From: Podospora pseudocomata
Lineage: Eukaryota; Ascomycota; Sordariomycetes; Sordariales; Podosporaceae
Assembly (NCBI RefSeq): GCF_035222375.1
Contig: NC_085891.1
Location: forward strand, 1,426,001 to 1,490,000
Direction: 5' to 3'
Length of the DNA stretch: 64,000 nt
Shown here piece after piece: positions 11,692 through 23,819 of this stretch. Under the pieces are notes generated by a model that had not been told where the DNA came from, ran no database searches, and saw only the letters and a list, made by a program, of their open reading frames with translations. Position numbers and translations under genes: made by a program. Position 1 is the stretch's first letter. Every line of letters begins with the position of its first letter.

Positions 11692-12927
11692 ATGCGAGGC
11701 GACCATGAATGAACAGATGAAGCAGACGAAAGACAGCGAAAACACCACGCAGAGCGAAAGCATCACAGAATACATCATGGTGTAGAGGGGACGGCTAATA
11801 ACTAGTGATTCTTTTCGTGCCTTGGGTTTTTTCACACGAGGATTGGGAAAAGCACATGGATATATGGCGACACTATCTCAAGAGTACATGCCGGTGCTGT
11901 TCCTTGGCCGAATCTGTTCCTTTCTTTTTTTCATTTTCTCGAGGCACGATTGGACATGTTGATATGTTTCTGTATGAGCGGGATGAGATACATGGTCTGG
12001 GGGGTAGTTTGGGTGGGTAGCGTGTTGCAAGGCTACCTTGATATATCTATAGGCGTTGGTGCGGTGAATTGATCAGTTTTTCTGAGACGAGACTTGAGAA
12101 TGTCTTGTTTGCTGTGTTGTGACTAGTTAACGGGGCATGTCTGCTGACTGGGATATCTTGGGTGTATATTTAGACTATTCTATTCTACTAACGAGCATAC
12201 CATCTTCAGCAGCATTATCAGCCCTGGGCCCGTATTTTCCTACGACAAAGTTGCAACCAAACTCGAGGAAGAAGCTAAGGCCATCCCCATTTTCAACCAC
12301 CACAATGGGCCACCCATTCAACCTCCCATTGTTCAAAATCATGCCTAAGATCTTGTTCCTCCAATCACGTGCTACATCACGTGAATACATCGCAATGCAC
12401 GGTCCAACCCTCATATGCTCACAACTTTTGGATGGCGCCGCACTGTGCGGTTAGCTGCAGCCTCGAATTTCGAGTTGCTCTTATTCATGAGAGTGTGAAC
12501 TTGATCCTCAAAGTTTGCGACTTTCTCAGCCAAAGTTTACGACAGTCAAGAAGTAAGAGACTCTTTAAACTCAATATCTGTTTCTGAGATTTCTCAACAT
12601 TGCCGGGCTTCCTTGCTGGATATCTCGACACACGACCAAAAGAGGAAAATTTCAGCCTTGCAAGTCGCTGAGAGAAGGGGGTCGTCGTTCCTGCTTCAAG
12701 TGGGTGAGAAGGAGGGGGATATCGAAGATTTGGTGGAATGGAGGGGGACGTGGGACGCGTTTAATCTAGTTACCCCGCGATTGAGCAGAGAGAGAGAAAG
12801 TTTTCATCGACTTTGACAGCGGTTTCGAGTTTTGTTGCAAGTCGTTGATCTCACTAATCTCCATTCACCTCCACCACGCTTTACTCACGATAAGGAAGCA
12901 CGACTACACACATCACAACTATCCAAG
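11692..12927. other. intergenic region vts1 to tfc4
   Basis: Contains the vts1 3' end and the tfc4 promoter. The notable element is a CCAAT box followed by two CACGTG E-boxes at 12362-12383. No gene was recognised. Confidence 0.5.
12362..12383. promoter_or_regulatory. CCAAT plus paired CACGTG motifs
   Basis: CCAAT at 12362-12366 overlaps by one base the first E-box CACGTG (12366-12371). A second CACGTG follows at 12378-12383, 12 bp away start to start and so about one helical turn. The site is some 550 bp upstream of the tfc4 start codon. CACGTG is bound by bHLH factors such as Cbf1 and Pho4 homologues, CCAAT by the Hap complex. Binding here is inferred from motif only. Confidence 0.4.
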
Positions 12928-15900
12928 ATGAACACCTTCTCCTCCGGGCTAGGGGGCATCCCCATGGACATGCTCGACCCATCTCTCTTCCCTGAGGGCC
13001 ACCGACCTCTCCCCCCAGCTCAGCAGCAAGATCAGGATGCTGAAATGGGAGACTGCCCCGCTCCTGGTGACGACCACCTCGAAGATGATGGCGAGGAGTC
13101 AGACGTCAGCGACATGTCTGTCGACTCTGACGCCATGGAGCTCGCTGCCGAAGTCGCGAGGTTCGACAAGCAGCAGGAGGAATTCGTCGCTCGCCAGAGG
13201 GCTGATGCTGCGGGTGTTCCTTATCAACCCCCTGCCAAGTCGTCGGCGGCGGCTGGAGAGAAGAAGACAAAGGGGGGTGTGATTATCGCCAAGGGACGCA
13301 AGCGCAAGTCAAAGACTGTCAAGGGTCCGAGACAGGCGGTCAAGCCCTCGCCGGATATCCTGTTTCGATTGAACTTGGCTCAGCAGGCGTTTCAGAGGGG
13401 GGATTACGAGGCGACCATGACGATGATCTCGGAGATTATCCGGATCAATTCCGAGGTTATTCATGCTTGGGTGTTGCTGTCGTCGGTGCACGAGGCGCTG
13501 GAGAACCGGTCCCAGGCGGTGATGTGCCGGATTACGGCTGCGCATTTGACGCCGAGGGATGTGCCGCAGTGGATCGCGACGGCGGAGTATTGTCTTGAGG
13601 GGGTGGACGAGATGGAGGATGATGAGGAGGGGAATCAGACTGCGGAAAAGATTGAGACGTTGAAGAGAGCGTATGCTTGTTATAGTCAGGCGTTGGAGGT
13701 GGACAGGACGCATATCCAGGCGAGGATTGCGAGGGCGGATGTGATTATGATGATGGGGAATCAGCAGAGCAGGGCTTTGGGGGAGTATCAAAAGGCGCTT
13801 GGGTACAGGCCGTATAATATTCGGACGGTGAGGAATATTGCGGATGTGGCGCTAGATGTGAAGGATTTGAAGAAGGGGGCGGGGATTGCGAGGGCAGCGT
13901 ATAGGAAGGTGATTAATTATTTGATGGAGAGGGGGACGTTTGAGGCGGAGGAGGGGAGGTTTGAGTGGAGTGATTTGAGAATTTATCTCGAGTTCTTCGG
14001 GACGTTGGAGTTGTGGAGGGAGGGGTTGAAAGAGCTGAAGGAGATTGCCAGGTGGTTGTCAGGGAGAAGAGAAGAAACGTATTGGGAGCAGTTTGATGAT
14101 GGGCCGATGGGGGATGATGATCGGGAGTGGGATATTGGGGAGGAGAGGAGATTGGGAGTGCAGGGTTTTGTGCCAGGCAAGTTTCCGAGAGAGAGTTATG
14201 GCTTGGGGATGCCCATGGATTTGAGGGCGAAGATGTTTGTTTACCGGTGCAAACTGGGGTTCCAGGATACTGAGGCCAGGCGACATTTGGAGCTGCTTGA
14301 TCCGACAAGGCAAGAGGAATTCCTGGACTTCCCGGACTGCTTGAAGGATATCGCGGTTGCGCTGCTGGATCAGAACAAGGCTGCGGAGGCGAAGCAGTAT
14401 CTGGACCTGTTCAAGCACATTGCTGAGACAGAGGGCACAGGCAGCATCGATGCGGACTTCTTGGTCTGTCAAGGTCGATATCACATCTCTTTGGGGGAGA
14501 AGCAGACCGCTGAAGAATGTTTCATTGCTGCGATTGAGGACGATGAGGACCACATCGAGGCTCGCGTGCAGCTTGCCAATATGTACGAAGGAGAACAGGA
14601 GCAGGAGGGTAGGGAGGAAGCTTTCTTGCTGGTTCATGAGGCCCTGAACCTGCAGAAGCTGGGACCAAGAAAGAGACGTGGTCCGTATGGTCCCCGGAAG
14701 AACACTGGGCCGCGCAAACCCAGAAAGCCAAGGGATCCAAATGCGCCAAAGTCGAAGTATGTGCCGCGCCGGTTGCTCAATGCTGAGAAGAGGAGACAGC
14801 AGGAGATTGAGCAGACAAAGGAAGCGACCAAGAACTACCAGATCATGCAAGAGATGGAGGGCAACGCTTTGCTAGGGGATGAGGAGGCCAAGAGCAAGTG
14901 GATGGCGGCTGCGAAGGCGTTGGTTGACGACTTCCGGGCTTACAAGCAGTTTTATCCTTGGGACAAATACATTAAGTTCCTGGGATACGTCAACCCTTCC
15001 GAGGGTGGCCAGCAGGCTGTTCCTGCCAGGAACTTGAAGCTCGCCGCCATGGAGGAACGTTTGCGTCAGAACCTCGCTCCGGCGGATGGTGCGGACCCGG
15101 CTACTGCGGCTACCGTCAACAAGCCTCATTTCAAGATTCCCCAAGAACATCGCGGCATTCCGTTCACGGAGTGGTTGAATATTTTCCTCAACTACGCCTT
15201 CGCCCTCGTCCGCGCCGGTCAGCATAGAGAGGCTTATGCCGTCTGCCACGCCGCCCGGGACTCTGTTGTCTGGACATCCATCGACAACACCTTTCTTATC
15301 CACGTTGCCTGGGCATCCTGCGCCGTCTACGCTGGCGATGAAGAAACCTGCGTTGCTATTGCCCGCTATTTCATGAGGGATTACCGCCCAGGGACGGATT
15401 CTTACCGCATGTTCTCGGCTATGTGCCGAGTCTGCCAGACGCCCGTGTCGTGGTACACGTCGGGCCCGGCCCAAAAGTTCATTTTGAGGCAGATCAAGAC
15501 AATGGACAACATTGTCATGAGACAGCAGCAATCGCCGTCTGGGGAAAAGGACGATTCGATCGGGTTGGACGTCTCCCTGCTCACTATTTACGGGCACATT
15601 CTCTTCACGACCACCTCGTACACCTACGCCCTGTCCTACTTTGCCCGCGCTGCCTCGATCGATCCCACAAACTGCCTCATCAACCTGTCCACGGGCCTGG
15701 CGTACATCCACTACGCCTTGAAGAGGCAGGCTACCAACAGGCAGTATCTCCTCAATCAAGGCTTCAGTTTTTTGTTTAGGTACTATGAAGACAGGCTGGC
15801 GGAGGCGGAGAGGAATGGGAGTGCGGGACAGAGGCAGGAGGCGCATTTCAATATGGCGAGGGCGTATTCGCTGATTGGGCTGGGGAATGTGGCGGTGGAG

Positions 15901-16092
15901 TTTTACAAGAAGGTGTTGGAGGAGCCGCCGGTGCCAAAGGTGGATAGGAGTGATGAGGAGAGGTGGAAGGGGGGGTTGGCGGAGGAGGATTTGAGGGTGG
16001 AGGCGGCGTATAATTTGAGGAGTATGGGGTATTTGTTGGGGGATTTGGAGGGGGCGGCGGGGGTGGTGAGCAAGTGGATGGTTTTGGAGTGA
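12928..16092 (+). CDS. tfc4: TFIIIC subunit Tfc4/Sfc4 (TPR protein)
   Basis: Tau131-type subunit of the RNA polymerase III assembly factor TFIIIC, which binds tRNA promoters and recruits TFIIIB in the nucleus. It is a single exon of 1054 residues counted from ATG 12928; the frame is open 32 codons further up but has no other ATG. Residues 1-120 are acidic (EDDGEESDVSDMS). A basic KGRKRKSKTVKGPRQ precedes the first TPR array at about 145-570, with LNLAQQAFQRGDYEATMTMI as a clear repeat. A Lys/Arg/Pro linker lies at about 575-640. The second TPR array fills about 720-1050. The sense strand is very G-rich at 13380-14250 and 15780-16090, unlike the C-ending codons at the 5' end. Confidence 0.9.
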   Translation: MNTFSSGLGGIPMDMLDPSLFPEGHRPLPPAQQQDQDAEMGDCPAPGDDHLEDDGEESDVSDMSVDSDAMELAAEVARFDKQQEEFVARQRADAAGVPYQPPAKSSAAAGEKKTKGGVIIAKGRKRKSKTVKGPRQAVKPSPDILFRLNLAQQAFQRGDYEATMTMISEIIRINSEVIHAWVLLSSVHEALENRSQAVMCRITAAHLTPRDVPQWIATAEYCLEGVDEMEDDEEGNQTAEKIETLKRAYACYSQALEVDRTHIQARIARADVIMMMGNQQSRALGEYQKALGYRPYNIRTVRNIADVALDVKDLKKGAGIARAAYRKVINYLMERGTFEAEEGRFEWSDLRIYLEFFGTLELWREGLKELKEIARWLSGRREETYWEQFDDGPMGDDDREWDIGEERRLGVQGFVPGKFPRESYGLGMPMDLRAKMFVYRCKLGFQDTEARRHLELLDPTRQEEFLDFPDCLKDIAVALLDQNKAAEAKQYLDLFKHIAETEGTGSIDADFLVCQGRYHISLGEKQTAEECFIAAIEDDEDHIEARVQLANMYEGEQEQEGREEAFLLVHEALNLQKLGPRKRRGPYGPRKNTGPRKPRKPRDPNAPKSKYVPRRLLNAEKRRQQEIEQTKEATKNYQIMQEMEGNALLGDEEAKSKWMAAAKALVDDFRAYKQFYPWDKYIKFLGYVNPSEGGQQAVPARNLKLAAMEERLRQNLAPADGADPATAATVNKPHFKIPQEHRGIPFTEWLNIFLNYAFALVRAGQHREAYAVCHAARDSVVWTSIDNTFLIHVAWASCAVYAGDEETCVAIARYFMRDYRPGTDSYRMFSAMCRVCQTPVSWYTSGPAQKFILRQIKTMDNIVMRQQQSPSGEKDDSIGLDVSLLTIYGHILFTTTSYTYALSYFARAASIDPTNCLINLSTGLAYIHYALKRQATNRQYLLNQGFSFLFRYYEDRLAEAERNGSAGQRQEAHFNMARAYSLIGLGNVAVEFYKKVLEEPPVPKVDRSDEERWKGGLAEEDLRVEAAYNLRSMGYLLGDLEGAAGVVSKWMVLE

Positions 16093-16181
16093 TTATGAGA
16101 AGGGGGCGGGGGTATGGGGGGATATGAGGAAAGGGAAAAGCATGGGATGGCGTTTAGGGGGTAAGATAGGGGGTTTGTTTG

Positions 16182-16212
<31 letters not shown>

Positions 16213-19200
16213 ATATACCATGACATTGTGGGCGGGGTTTCTTTTGGGGGTGGGGGGGGGGGGGTATGATGGGTGTTTTTATAGGCTGTAGGGCTGGTTA
16301 TATATTGTTTGCTGGCTAGCTAGTTGAGAAGGAATAATTACTGTAAAATATGTGTCATATGTGTGTGTTTGGTTCTCAAATAACCTGGTCGGTGTCTGTT
16401 TGGAAGGGACCTTTTTGTCTTTTATGCAGTTCTTGATTTGGGTTATGTTGATCCAAACTTTTTCAGAGTTCAACCGAGCTTATAATTGAGATATCCATTG
16501 TGAACGCTGCTCTCTTTTTCTTTTTTTCGCCAGCGAGCGCTGCTGTCTACTTTTATTTTTATTTATTTTTGTACGCAAGCGCTGCAATATTTTCCATTTT
16601 TGTCTACATTCATCGTGAGTAAGCGCTGATGTCTTTTCCAGTCCCATGTTAGGTTTTTCCCAGGCATCGCAGGCGAGCTAGTTCGTTCCCATGCACCGCT
16701 GCCGAGCGGGATTGTGGTCAGCAAACGAAGGTCTACGTTTGAAGTCGAGGAAACAAGGGTCAAACATGGCGGATTGTGTGCCGCTTGATGCAGCAGAGGC
16801 TCGCATTTCTCGCGCAGTCCATTTAGCATCGTCTCCCCTCTCCTTGTCACGGCTGCTGCTGCCGCGCTTGCTGCCTTCAGCAGCGAGCGGGTGGGCTGGT
16901 CTTGTTGGAAGGACTAGCCGGCCTAGGTAGGTTGTCCAGCGCCGCCAGGTGAGTAAGCTGTCTCTCCGTGGCTGTTGTGGGAAAACATCTCCGGGCAGGG
17001 CCGGGTACGTGCTTGGCTATCCTCCTCCGAACCGATAAGAGAATGGGCCTTGCGCTGAACTTTGGTGGACGCTTCGTGCCCTCCTCCCGACCCAACAACA
17101 CAATCACGCTATAACATTTTCGTTCTTTAGCTGGAGCAGCTGTTGGAGAGCTGAGCGGCCTTCGGCAGTACCGGGGATCAATGAGCTTTGCAGTGAGGAT
17201 AAGTAGGTAGGTAGGTCGCTGGGTGAATGGGCAGACAGACTTCGATGGTTGGCCGAGAGAGTCGCCAGTAAATGGGAGTTGATCTCTTCCGAGCTTTGGT
17301 GAAAATATCTTAAGCTGGGACGACTTAAAGTGTAGGTTTGTAGATTAAATGTGTACAGTGGTGCTAGTTGTTGGTTTTATTCCCTTTAGGTCGGCAAAGG
17401 AAGTAGTAAAGATCTAAATGGATGGTGTTACACGAACCCGCTTTCTTTCTTTTAGGGGCAGCGGCGAGTTCGTTTGGTTCTGGTTTATGAAGAGCTCCTA
17501 GCTATTGATATCCATCGTATGTTGATAAATCCCCCAGGTCTTCCGGGGTTGACGGACAAATACTCGAGGGAGGCTCTTGCATCATGCCAGAAATAGTAAA
17601 AATTTAGACATTCACCCAACCCCAGTCCACGTCTATACCCACCCACTTCGTAAGCGGAGCTGCCACTGTTGACACTGGGTGATACACCAGATATCTATCT
17701 GGGTTTGTTGGATAAATATTCTTCCAGTCCCACACTGTCTTTTATAGAGAAAGGTTTGCGAGCAAATCAGGGGTTCTTGATGTCTGCCGTCTAATCTTGG
17801 GAGAGAGCTGGAATCGTCTTCAAGTAGCGAAATGATATATTTAACAGTTTTTTCTAAATCATATCTGATCGCTTAATTTTCGGATTTGCGTTTTCTTTTA
17901 TCAAGCCTGTGAGGTACTAGTAGTCTGATGTTACGCCGCAGTAGTGGTTCTCAGCCAAGTTTGAACATCCGTTTCGTAAGAGCCAGTTTCAATGGGGAAA
18001 GAAAAAGGGCACGAGGGAGACAATGCAAAGCTTTCATGACGAGAATCTCCTCAAGTAAGCAGGCAAGCCAATTCGACATTTGAGTCACGAGCAGGGTGTT
18101 CGCCGTTGCCCCAAACTACTCGTTCTTACCCGGTGTCATCCTCTTCCCCTTGGTTTGTTATCTCAACAAGAACGAAGAATTAGCAGGGCCCAACATCTGG
18201 AACGTCATGAAGTGATGGGCTAAGAAGAACGATTTGTTTCTTCCTCTGGAAAGTTCCTGTAAATTCTCGCCTTCCTGGGCAAAGCTGTCCCTGTCTCTCT
18301 GTCCTGAACTGGATCCTACATATCAAAGACAGTCGACAAGCCGGTAGCTATGGTAGCATCTACAAACAAACACATGCGCAAAATCCCAACGCTTAGGTGA
18401 ATGCAACGCAATGTTTGTTGTGTGCCATGATCAATGCAGGCCCCAATGCTGCGCCCATTTCCCATCCGTTCCATGCCCCAAATCCCTCCCCGCCCCTCAA
18501 CCTTCATCATGTTGCATCTTGGCTAAGTCCTGTTTGCGCCCTGTTTCCGAGGTATCCCAGCACTCACCAGTATTGGTAAAAATGCCATGCCTCGTCCTGA
18601 CCTATCCACCCCAAAATCTTTCCCTCCCACAACATCCCGAAGCCCAGCAGGAAGCTCAAATCCACAGTGAAGTTCCGGGGAAAGAAAAAAACACAAAGGA
18701 AAAATGTAGAACGAGAGAGAACGAGAGACGGGGTATCCTTCCTTTCCTTGCCTTCCCTTGCCTTCCCTAACCTTTCCTTTTTTTGCAACAGTTGTATGTT
18801 GCGAATTCCGACCGATCCGTTCAATTTCCTTGACCTTTGCCTTCCTCCTTTCCATCTCCCAACTTGACAGTAAAAAAAGAACAACATGGTATATCGACTA
18901 ATAACGAAACAACATCAAACCCCCCAAAAAAAATTCCAAAACGCAACGCCATGCCGTATCATAACCTCCTCAGTAACACGGTAACCCCTGCACCACGTGC
19001 CAAAACACCTTTTCACCCCCGTCAAATGCCTCACACCTCTTGCTTGCCCACACGCGCCATCAACCCCAACTCCTAGAAGAAAAGCGCAACTCCGGGCTCG
19101 CTCGGTTTCACTAAAAAAAAGTTATGCGTATATACTACAAATAGACCGTCGTGTTGAAGGTGTTGCAAATGCGTGAAAAAAGGTATGTGCAGAGAAGATA

Positions 19201-19264
19201 ATCGTAGTGTTTCTTGGGATGGTGTTCGAAAGGTGTATTTCAAAGTAGAGCGCCCAAATAGGTC
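16093..19264. other. gene-free 3.2-kb stretch
   Basis: No protein family was recognised on either strand. Low-complexity tracts include a TTTTG tandem tract at 16174-16212 and a G run at 16252-16264. The right end (about 18300-19260) should be the 3' untranslated region of the C2H2 gene. The middle is relatively T-rich with no visible tRNA or other RNA gene. Confidence 0.5.
16174..16212. repeat. (TTTTG)n tract
   Basis: Simple repeat of TTTTG/TTTG units just past the tfc4 stop codon, probably within its 3' untranslated region. A run of 13 G follows 40 bp later. Confidence 0.85.
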
Positions 19265-20938
19265 TCACCCAGGGCCACCTCGTCGTCGTCTTCCCCTGCT
19301 TGGTCCGTCGGGCCGTTGTGAAAGTACATCGCGGAGTAGTGGGTCGTCTTTATCCTTGTCAACGTGGTGTACACGAACGTGTCTATAACCCCGGTTAGCA
19401 GCAGGTTTCATCCAGGATGGAGCGAGAAAGCGAACTCACCTCTGAAGATTGTCTGGTCTTGGATACTTGTGCTCTCTGTCAGGGCAAAATGGACACACAT
19501 ATCCCGGTGAATCATGGACTAGACCGTGCCGTATCATTTCGTTTTTGCGTTTGAATCCTTTGCCTCCCTCGCTACGGGGGCACCCCGCAACAGGGCAATA
19601 ATGTGGCCGGGCAGAAGAGTGTACATTGGCGTGGGAGTTCAACAGGTACTGAGTAGCAAACGGCTGGGCGTTGCACCCGCTGAATTTGCAGACATAGGTC
19701 CCAATGTGTGTGACGCCCTCCAGCGGTATCGAACCTATTCGGTCGATGCTATTATGATTAGAATTATTTGCCCCGGGGGTGGAGGCCGATTGCTCAGAAC
19801 CGGGAGTGGCCGTTGAACTGCTCGCATAGTCGGATTGCCGAGGATGGCTGCCCATCTGTGCATAATACCCGCCATAGGTCCCTGGAGGGCTTGCTGCTGG
19901 GTGTACAAGAGAGTGGCTCGGGGAAAGGGGTCCCCGAAAACTGTCAACTGGTGACAAAGGTGGCGGCGAGCCATGGCCGCCTAATGAAGGCAATCGCGGC
20001 GTGGTGGCAGGAGGAGACCGTGGGAAGGTAGCAGACCGCATTCTCTCATGCTCAGCAGCAACGTTGGTACGAAGCTGATTGATGTCCCCAAAAGTAGATC
20101 GGATGGACGGAAGCGTCGGTCCGTTGTTCTCAAACCTCAGCGAGTTAAGCTTGAGGGGGGCCAAACCTTCGCTGAGGGTTGCCGATGTGATACTGTTGCT
20201 GGGAGAATGGTGGCCTTGCTCGCGAGGAGAGATAGGGCCGTATGAAGGCACCGGAGGCGGTGCTGATATGGCGGCAGGACGCTCATCCCGGAAGGAGTTT
20301 GATCGCACCGGTATTACCGGCGCCTTGAGTACTGGTGGTGGTGGTGCCGGTGGTGCCGGTGGTGGTTGTGGTCTTTGTAACCCAGAACCAGCCTCAGTAT
20401 CAGGTAGCTTCGTTTCCGTGGCGGTAGGGGCTTCAGGTTGCGCGTCCGTGATAACTGCAGCCAAGGCACCTGCCGCCAGACTTTTCAAATCGAACCCTCC
20501 CAAACTCTCCAGCCCAGGCGGATCAACAGACATTCTCGAGCTCGTGTATGTCCCCCCGCCTTTGTCGTTGTCCCTGCCAGACCGTCGGCCCCCCGGCGAA
20601 ACGGCGCTGTTTAAAGAGCCGGTGTCGTCGATGAGATCGGTATCCGCGGGAGATTCGGGCTCGCATGGCAAACCGTTCACGCTGGCTTGGAGGGCGATGT
20701 CGTGCTGCCGATGGTTGTCCAGGTAGCTAATCAGGATCCCATCGCCCAAGGTTGGTCTCGGCATCCGAACACGCGGTTTCTTGTCACCAAAGCTAGAAGC
20801 GGAACTGATGGACTGGGGCGAGGTGATCGGCGGCGGGCTCGGAGTCGGCGGTCGGAGCGTAGGACGAAGCGGCTGCAAGAGCGGGCTGTTCCTAGGCAGG
20901 ACTTCATCGGGGTCATACAGGTCGCTATCTGTATTCAT
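19265..20938 (-). CDS. C2H2 zinc-finger transcription factor
   Basis: Probable nuclear DNA-binding regulator of unknown targets. Exons are 19440-20938 and 19265-19382, giving 538 residues. The first 400 are Pro/Ser-rich and disordered (many SPP and PPP runs). Three fingers follow. Finger one is YVCKFSGC...HANVH, near residue 415. Finger two is HYCPVAGC...HGLVH. Finger three is YVCPFC...HVRVHH, with its zinc-binding His residues in the second exon. A short basic tail, RPDGPSRGRRRGGPG, ends the protein. The 57-bp intron splits the Arg codon right before the first His of finger three. Reading through it stops immediately. The 4.8 kb upstream is gene-free. I cannot assign a named orthologue. Confidence 0.82.
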
Positions 20939-21247
20939 AGCTTCGTGTATGCTCGAAGGTCCTACTCACGGGTGGATGGGTGGTTGATGTTGCATCAGCT
21001 CGCCATCGATGTCGGGTCGATGGCGAGGGCGGCAGGTCGAGGTGATGGCTAGTGGGCAGCCCTATATTCCTCCCCCTCACTTCTCTCCCTTTAGAGCTGG
21101 GATCACAGAGGGCAGCTCGAGGATTGGAATGTTGGTGTCCCGCCTGCAACAAAGACTCACACCGCGTCAAGTCCTCCCGCTGGGCCGATGGCAGGGTAGG
21201 GGGACAGAGCATGTAAGAGCCGCAAGACGCAGCCAAGAAAAAGAACG

Positions 21248-21278
<31 letters not shown>
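21248..21278. repeat. (ACA)n microsatellite
   Basis: About ten uninterrupted ACA units, upstream of the C2H2 gene and possibly in its leader. Confidence 0.9.
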
Positions 21279-23797
21279 GGCAAGGCACTCGAAGCTGGGC
21301 TGGTAAAGAAGCCGGGTGTTACGCGACGGCAACGGGGAGCGGTGGATGAAAGCACGGAAAACGACCTCGCGACGGCTGGATGGAGCGGGGGTCGTAAATT
21401 GCGATCAAGAAGTGAGGAGTGAGGAGTGAGGAGGGGGGAGGGGGAGGGGGCTAGGCCTGCGTGTCCTCTCAAGAATGCGGCTCAAGGCTGTGACGAGCGG
21501 TTGAAAGTGTATGGGTGCTGGGTTGGTTTGGGCCAGGGTGCAGTATATTAAACCTGGGGGTTGGGCGTATAAGTGTCCCGCATATATGGCCTTGGGTCCA
21601 GAATGACAATGCCAGCAGCGGAAGAGGTCGACTGAAAAAGGCACGGAGGGAAGAGGAGAGGTTCCCTTCTTTAAGCCGCAATGGCAGCCAGCAAGGGCCT
21701 AGGAGCGGAGGATGCACCGCAAGCTCCAACAGCTGGGGTCGGGGAAGGAAAGGCCAGAGCCAATGCGTGCAGGATTGACGGCTGATGGCCCACGGTTAAG
21801 AGTGGAGGAGGCGGGGGGATGGAGCCGCTAACAGGGGGCAGCTGAGGAGGTTCTTTGGGGAGGCTCCACTGGTTAACAAGAGCTAGCCCGACTTCCCGAC
21901 CACACACGCACTGGACTCAACCTCACCTCGCTCGTCGGGTCCTGGTCCTCAAAGATGGATGGGATATCCGTAGTGTATGGAGATATTGGTGGATTGGGAT
22001 ATGCCCCGGTGTTTTGTGAGCCGGGCAGACAGGCAATCTACTAGACAAAGAGACTGTCCGGTGATAGAGATGGCCAGACAGCAACCCGTAGTTGTCGTGC
22101 TCTCTTGTACCTTGCTGGACCCCGAGTGAGTGGTTGAGGCTCTTTTACGGCAGTGAGTACAAAGGCGCCGCCCGTGGGTCTTGATGTACTGATGGAGCTA
22201 GGGCTCGCGGCGGCTCGGTAATTAGGGAATGGATCGCGCAAACGACCGAGCTGGCCAACACAGATGCAACACGCCGATCCTGTGAACCCTGATTGTTTCC
22301 CGGGGAGATCATTCAAGAAGAATCAAGACTGTTGACAAAAGTTGACAAACCTCAAAGGAAACGAACGAGAGGGCTCTGGAAAGGCGGCGGGGAAATGCTT
22401 ACTGTTGGGTTACCTGACCAGGATAGGGAGCCACGGGCAGATGCTTCGCTGCAAATCAGCAGGTGAGTGCTACTTTACCTTGTGATACTGCCTCCTCTTG
22501 TTCCATCTGATGAACCTCTGCTGCTTCCACGCGTGCAACGCGAACCAGACGGACACTGACGGACTTGGCTGCGCGGTCGTGATCACTTGGACAGATCCGA
22601 GTCGGAGTTTAACTTTAGCTGCTGGCCCTAACCATCTCGCCCAAAGTGAGCGCGTCATCACAAGCTGGAGCTGGTAGAGTTTTCACCAAGTGGAGGCACG
22701 ACCACGAGATACGAGCGGAAGGAATGTGGGGGGAGGCTCGCTCTTGCAGCTTCCCAGCAGCTTCCCTCATCCATCATGTTTCGATCATGGCTACACGCGC
22801 GTCCTCGCCGCCTTTTGGACATGCACCCATTTAGTCGTTAACACCTACCTCCTTGGGCCATCGGCAGAGGGAAGGTGGGGAGGGGGGGGGGGGTGTGGGC
22901 AATCGACCAAAGTATGAAGGAGGTTTTCTGCCATTCCCACCTGCCTTGGCTACAAAAGAGGATCGAGCCCAATATCTCGTCACTGACGGGCAGCCCACTC
23001 CTTCCTTCCGCCATTCCATCCTCACCAACGGCAAGTGCAGCTTCTCAAATGGCTCGAGAGTGGTGATATTTTCCCCACAGCGGGGGCAGCACAGAACTCC
23101 AAGATTCTCTCTCTCACCTTCAACAAGCCGCTGGTTGGGAAACTCAGCCTCAACGCCGTGCGTGGTCAACAGAGCAGCATCATGTTACGGATCCGCCCGC
23201 ACTTCCACTCTTGATTCACCAGCCTCTTCCTTCATCAACTCCGATTCCTATCTACATATAAGCCGACCGCAGTCCGGATCCTTCAACATCGGCACCTTCA
23301 CTGTCCCATCACGATCGTTGGCAGCATCTCCTATGCGGGTCACGCCGTTGGGGATTGCAAGGCTCGCTGTCCAATCATGACTGGCAACACTCACGCTCCC
23401 GCTGCAACAGGGACGGCACGTACCTCCACCATAGCGTTTCCTTCAGACATCTTTTTCGACTTATTAGCGACTGTCCTGACCCAGCTGCGGGCTTGCCTTG
23501 GGTATCCGTAATGAGTGGCCTCGCTACCCTGAAGCAAGAGGCCTCTCGCAGACAAACGACAGAGAGGCCATCTCGCTTCTCTGTACCACGTCGGGCCTGG
23601 TGGTGTGGTCGGTCCTGTGTTCGGCATGGTGTGTGCTGCCGGTGATATGTCATCGGCATTCCGACAGCACTTGTAAAGCCCGCAACTCGTGGGCAGCAAT
23701 AATCCCAGTGCTTCATCAAGCCCAGTTCGTTCCACAGCTGCAGCGGTGAGGCTCGTCTACCATGCTGCTTCCAGATTTTCAAACCCCGCCGTTTAGA

Positions 23798-23819
23798 TGT
23801 GTGTGTGTGTGTGTGTGTG
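23798..23819. repeat. (TG)11 microsatellite
   Basis: Eleven uninterrupted TG dinucleotides in gene-free DNA. Confidence 0.95.

Noticed and set aside
14872-15846. 324-codon frame antisense to tfc4
   Set aside because: It is a mirror of a well-supported TPR-coding exon. Third-position bias on the sense strand keeps the antisense frame open; no family resemblance.
22853-23380. 175-codon frame in the C2H2/ADH gap
   Set aside because: Begins with TTG, crosses a 12-G run, and shows no family-like segment or splice-supported extension.
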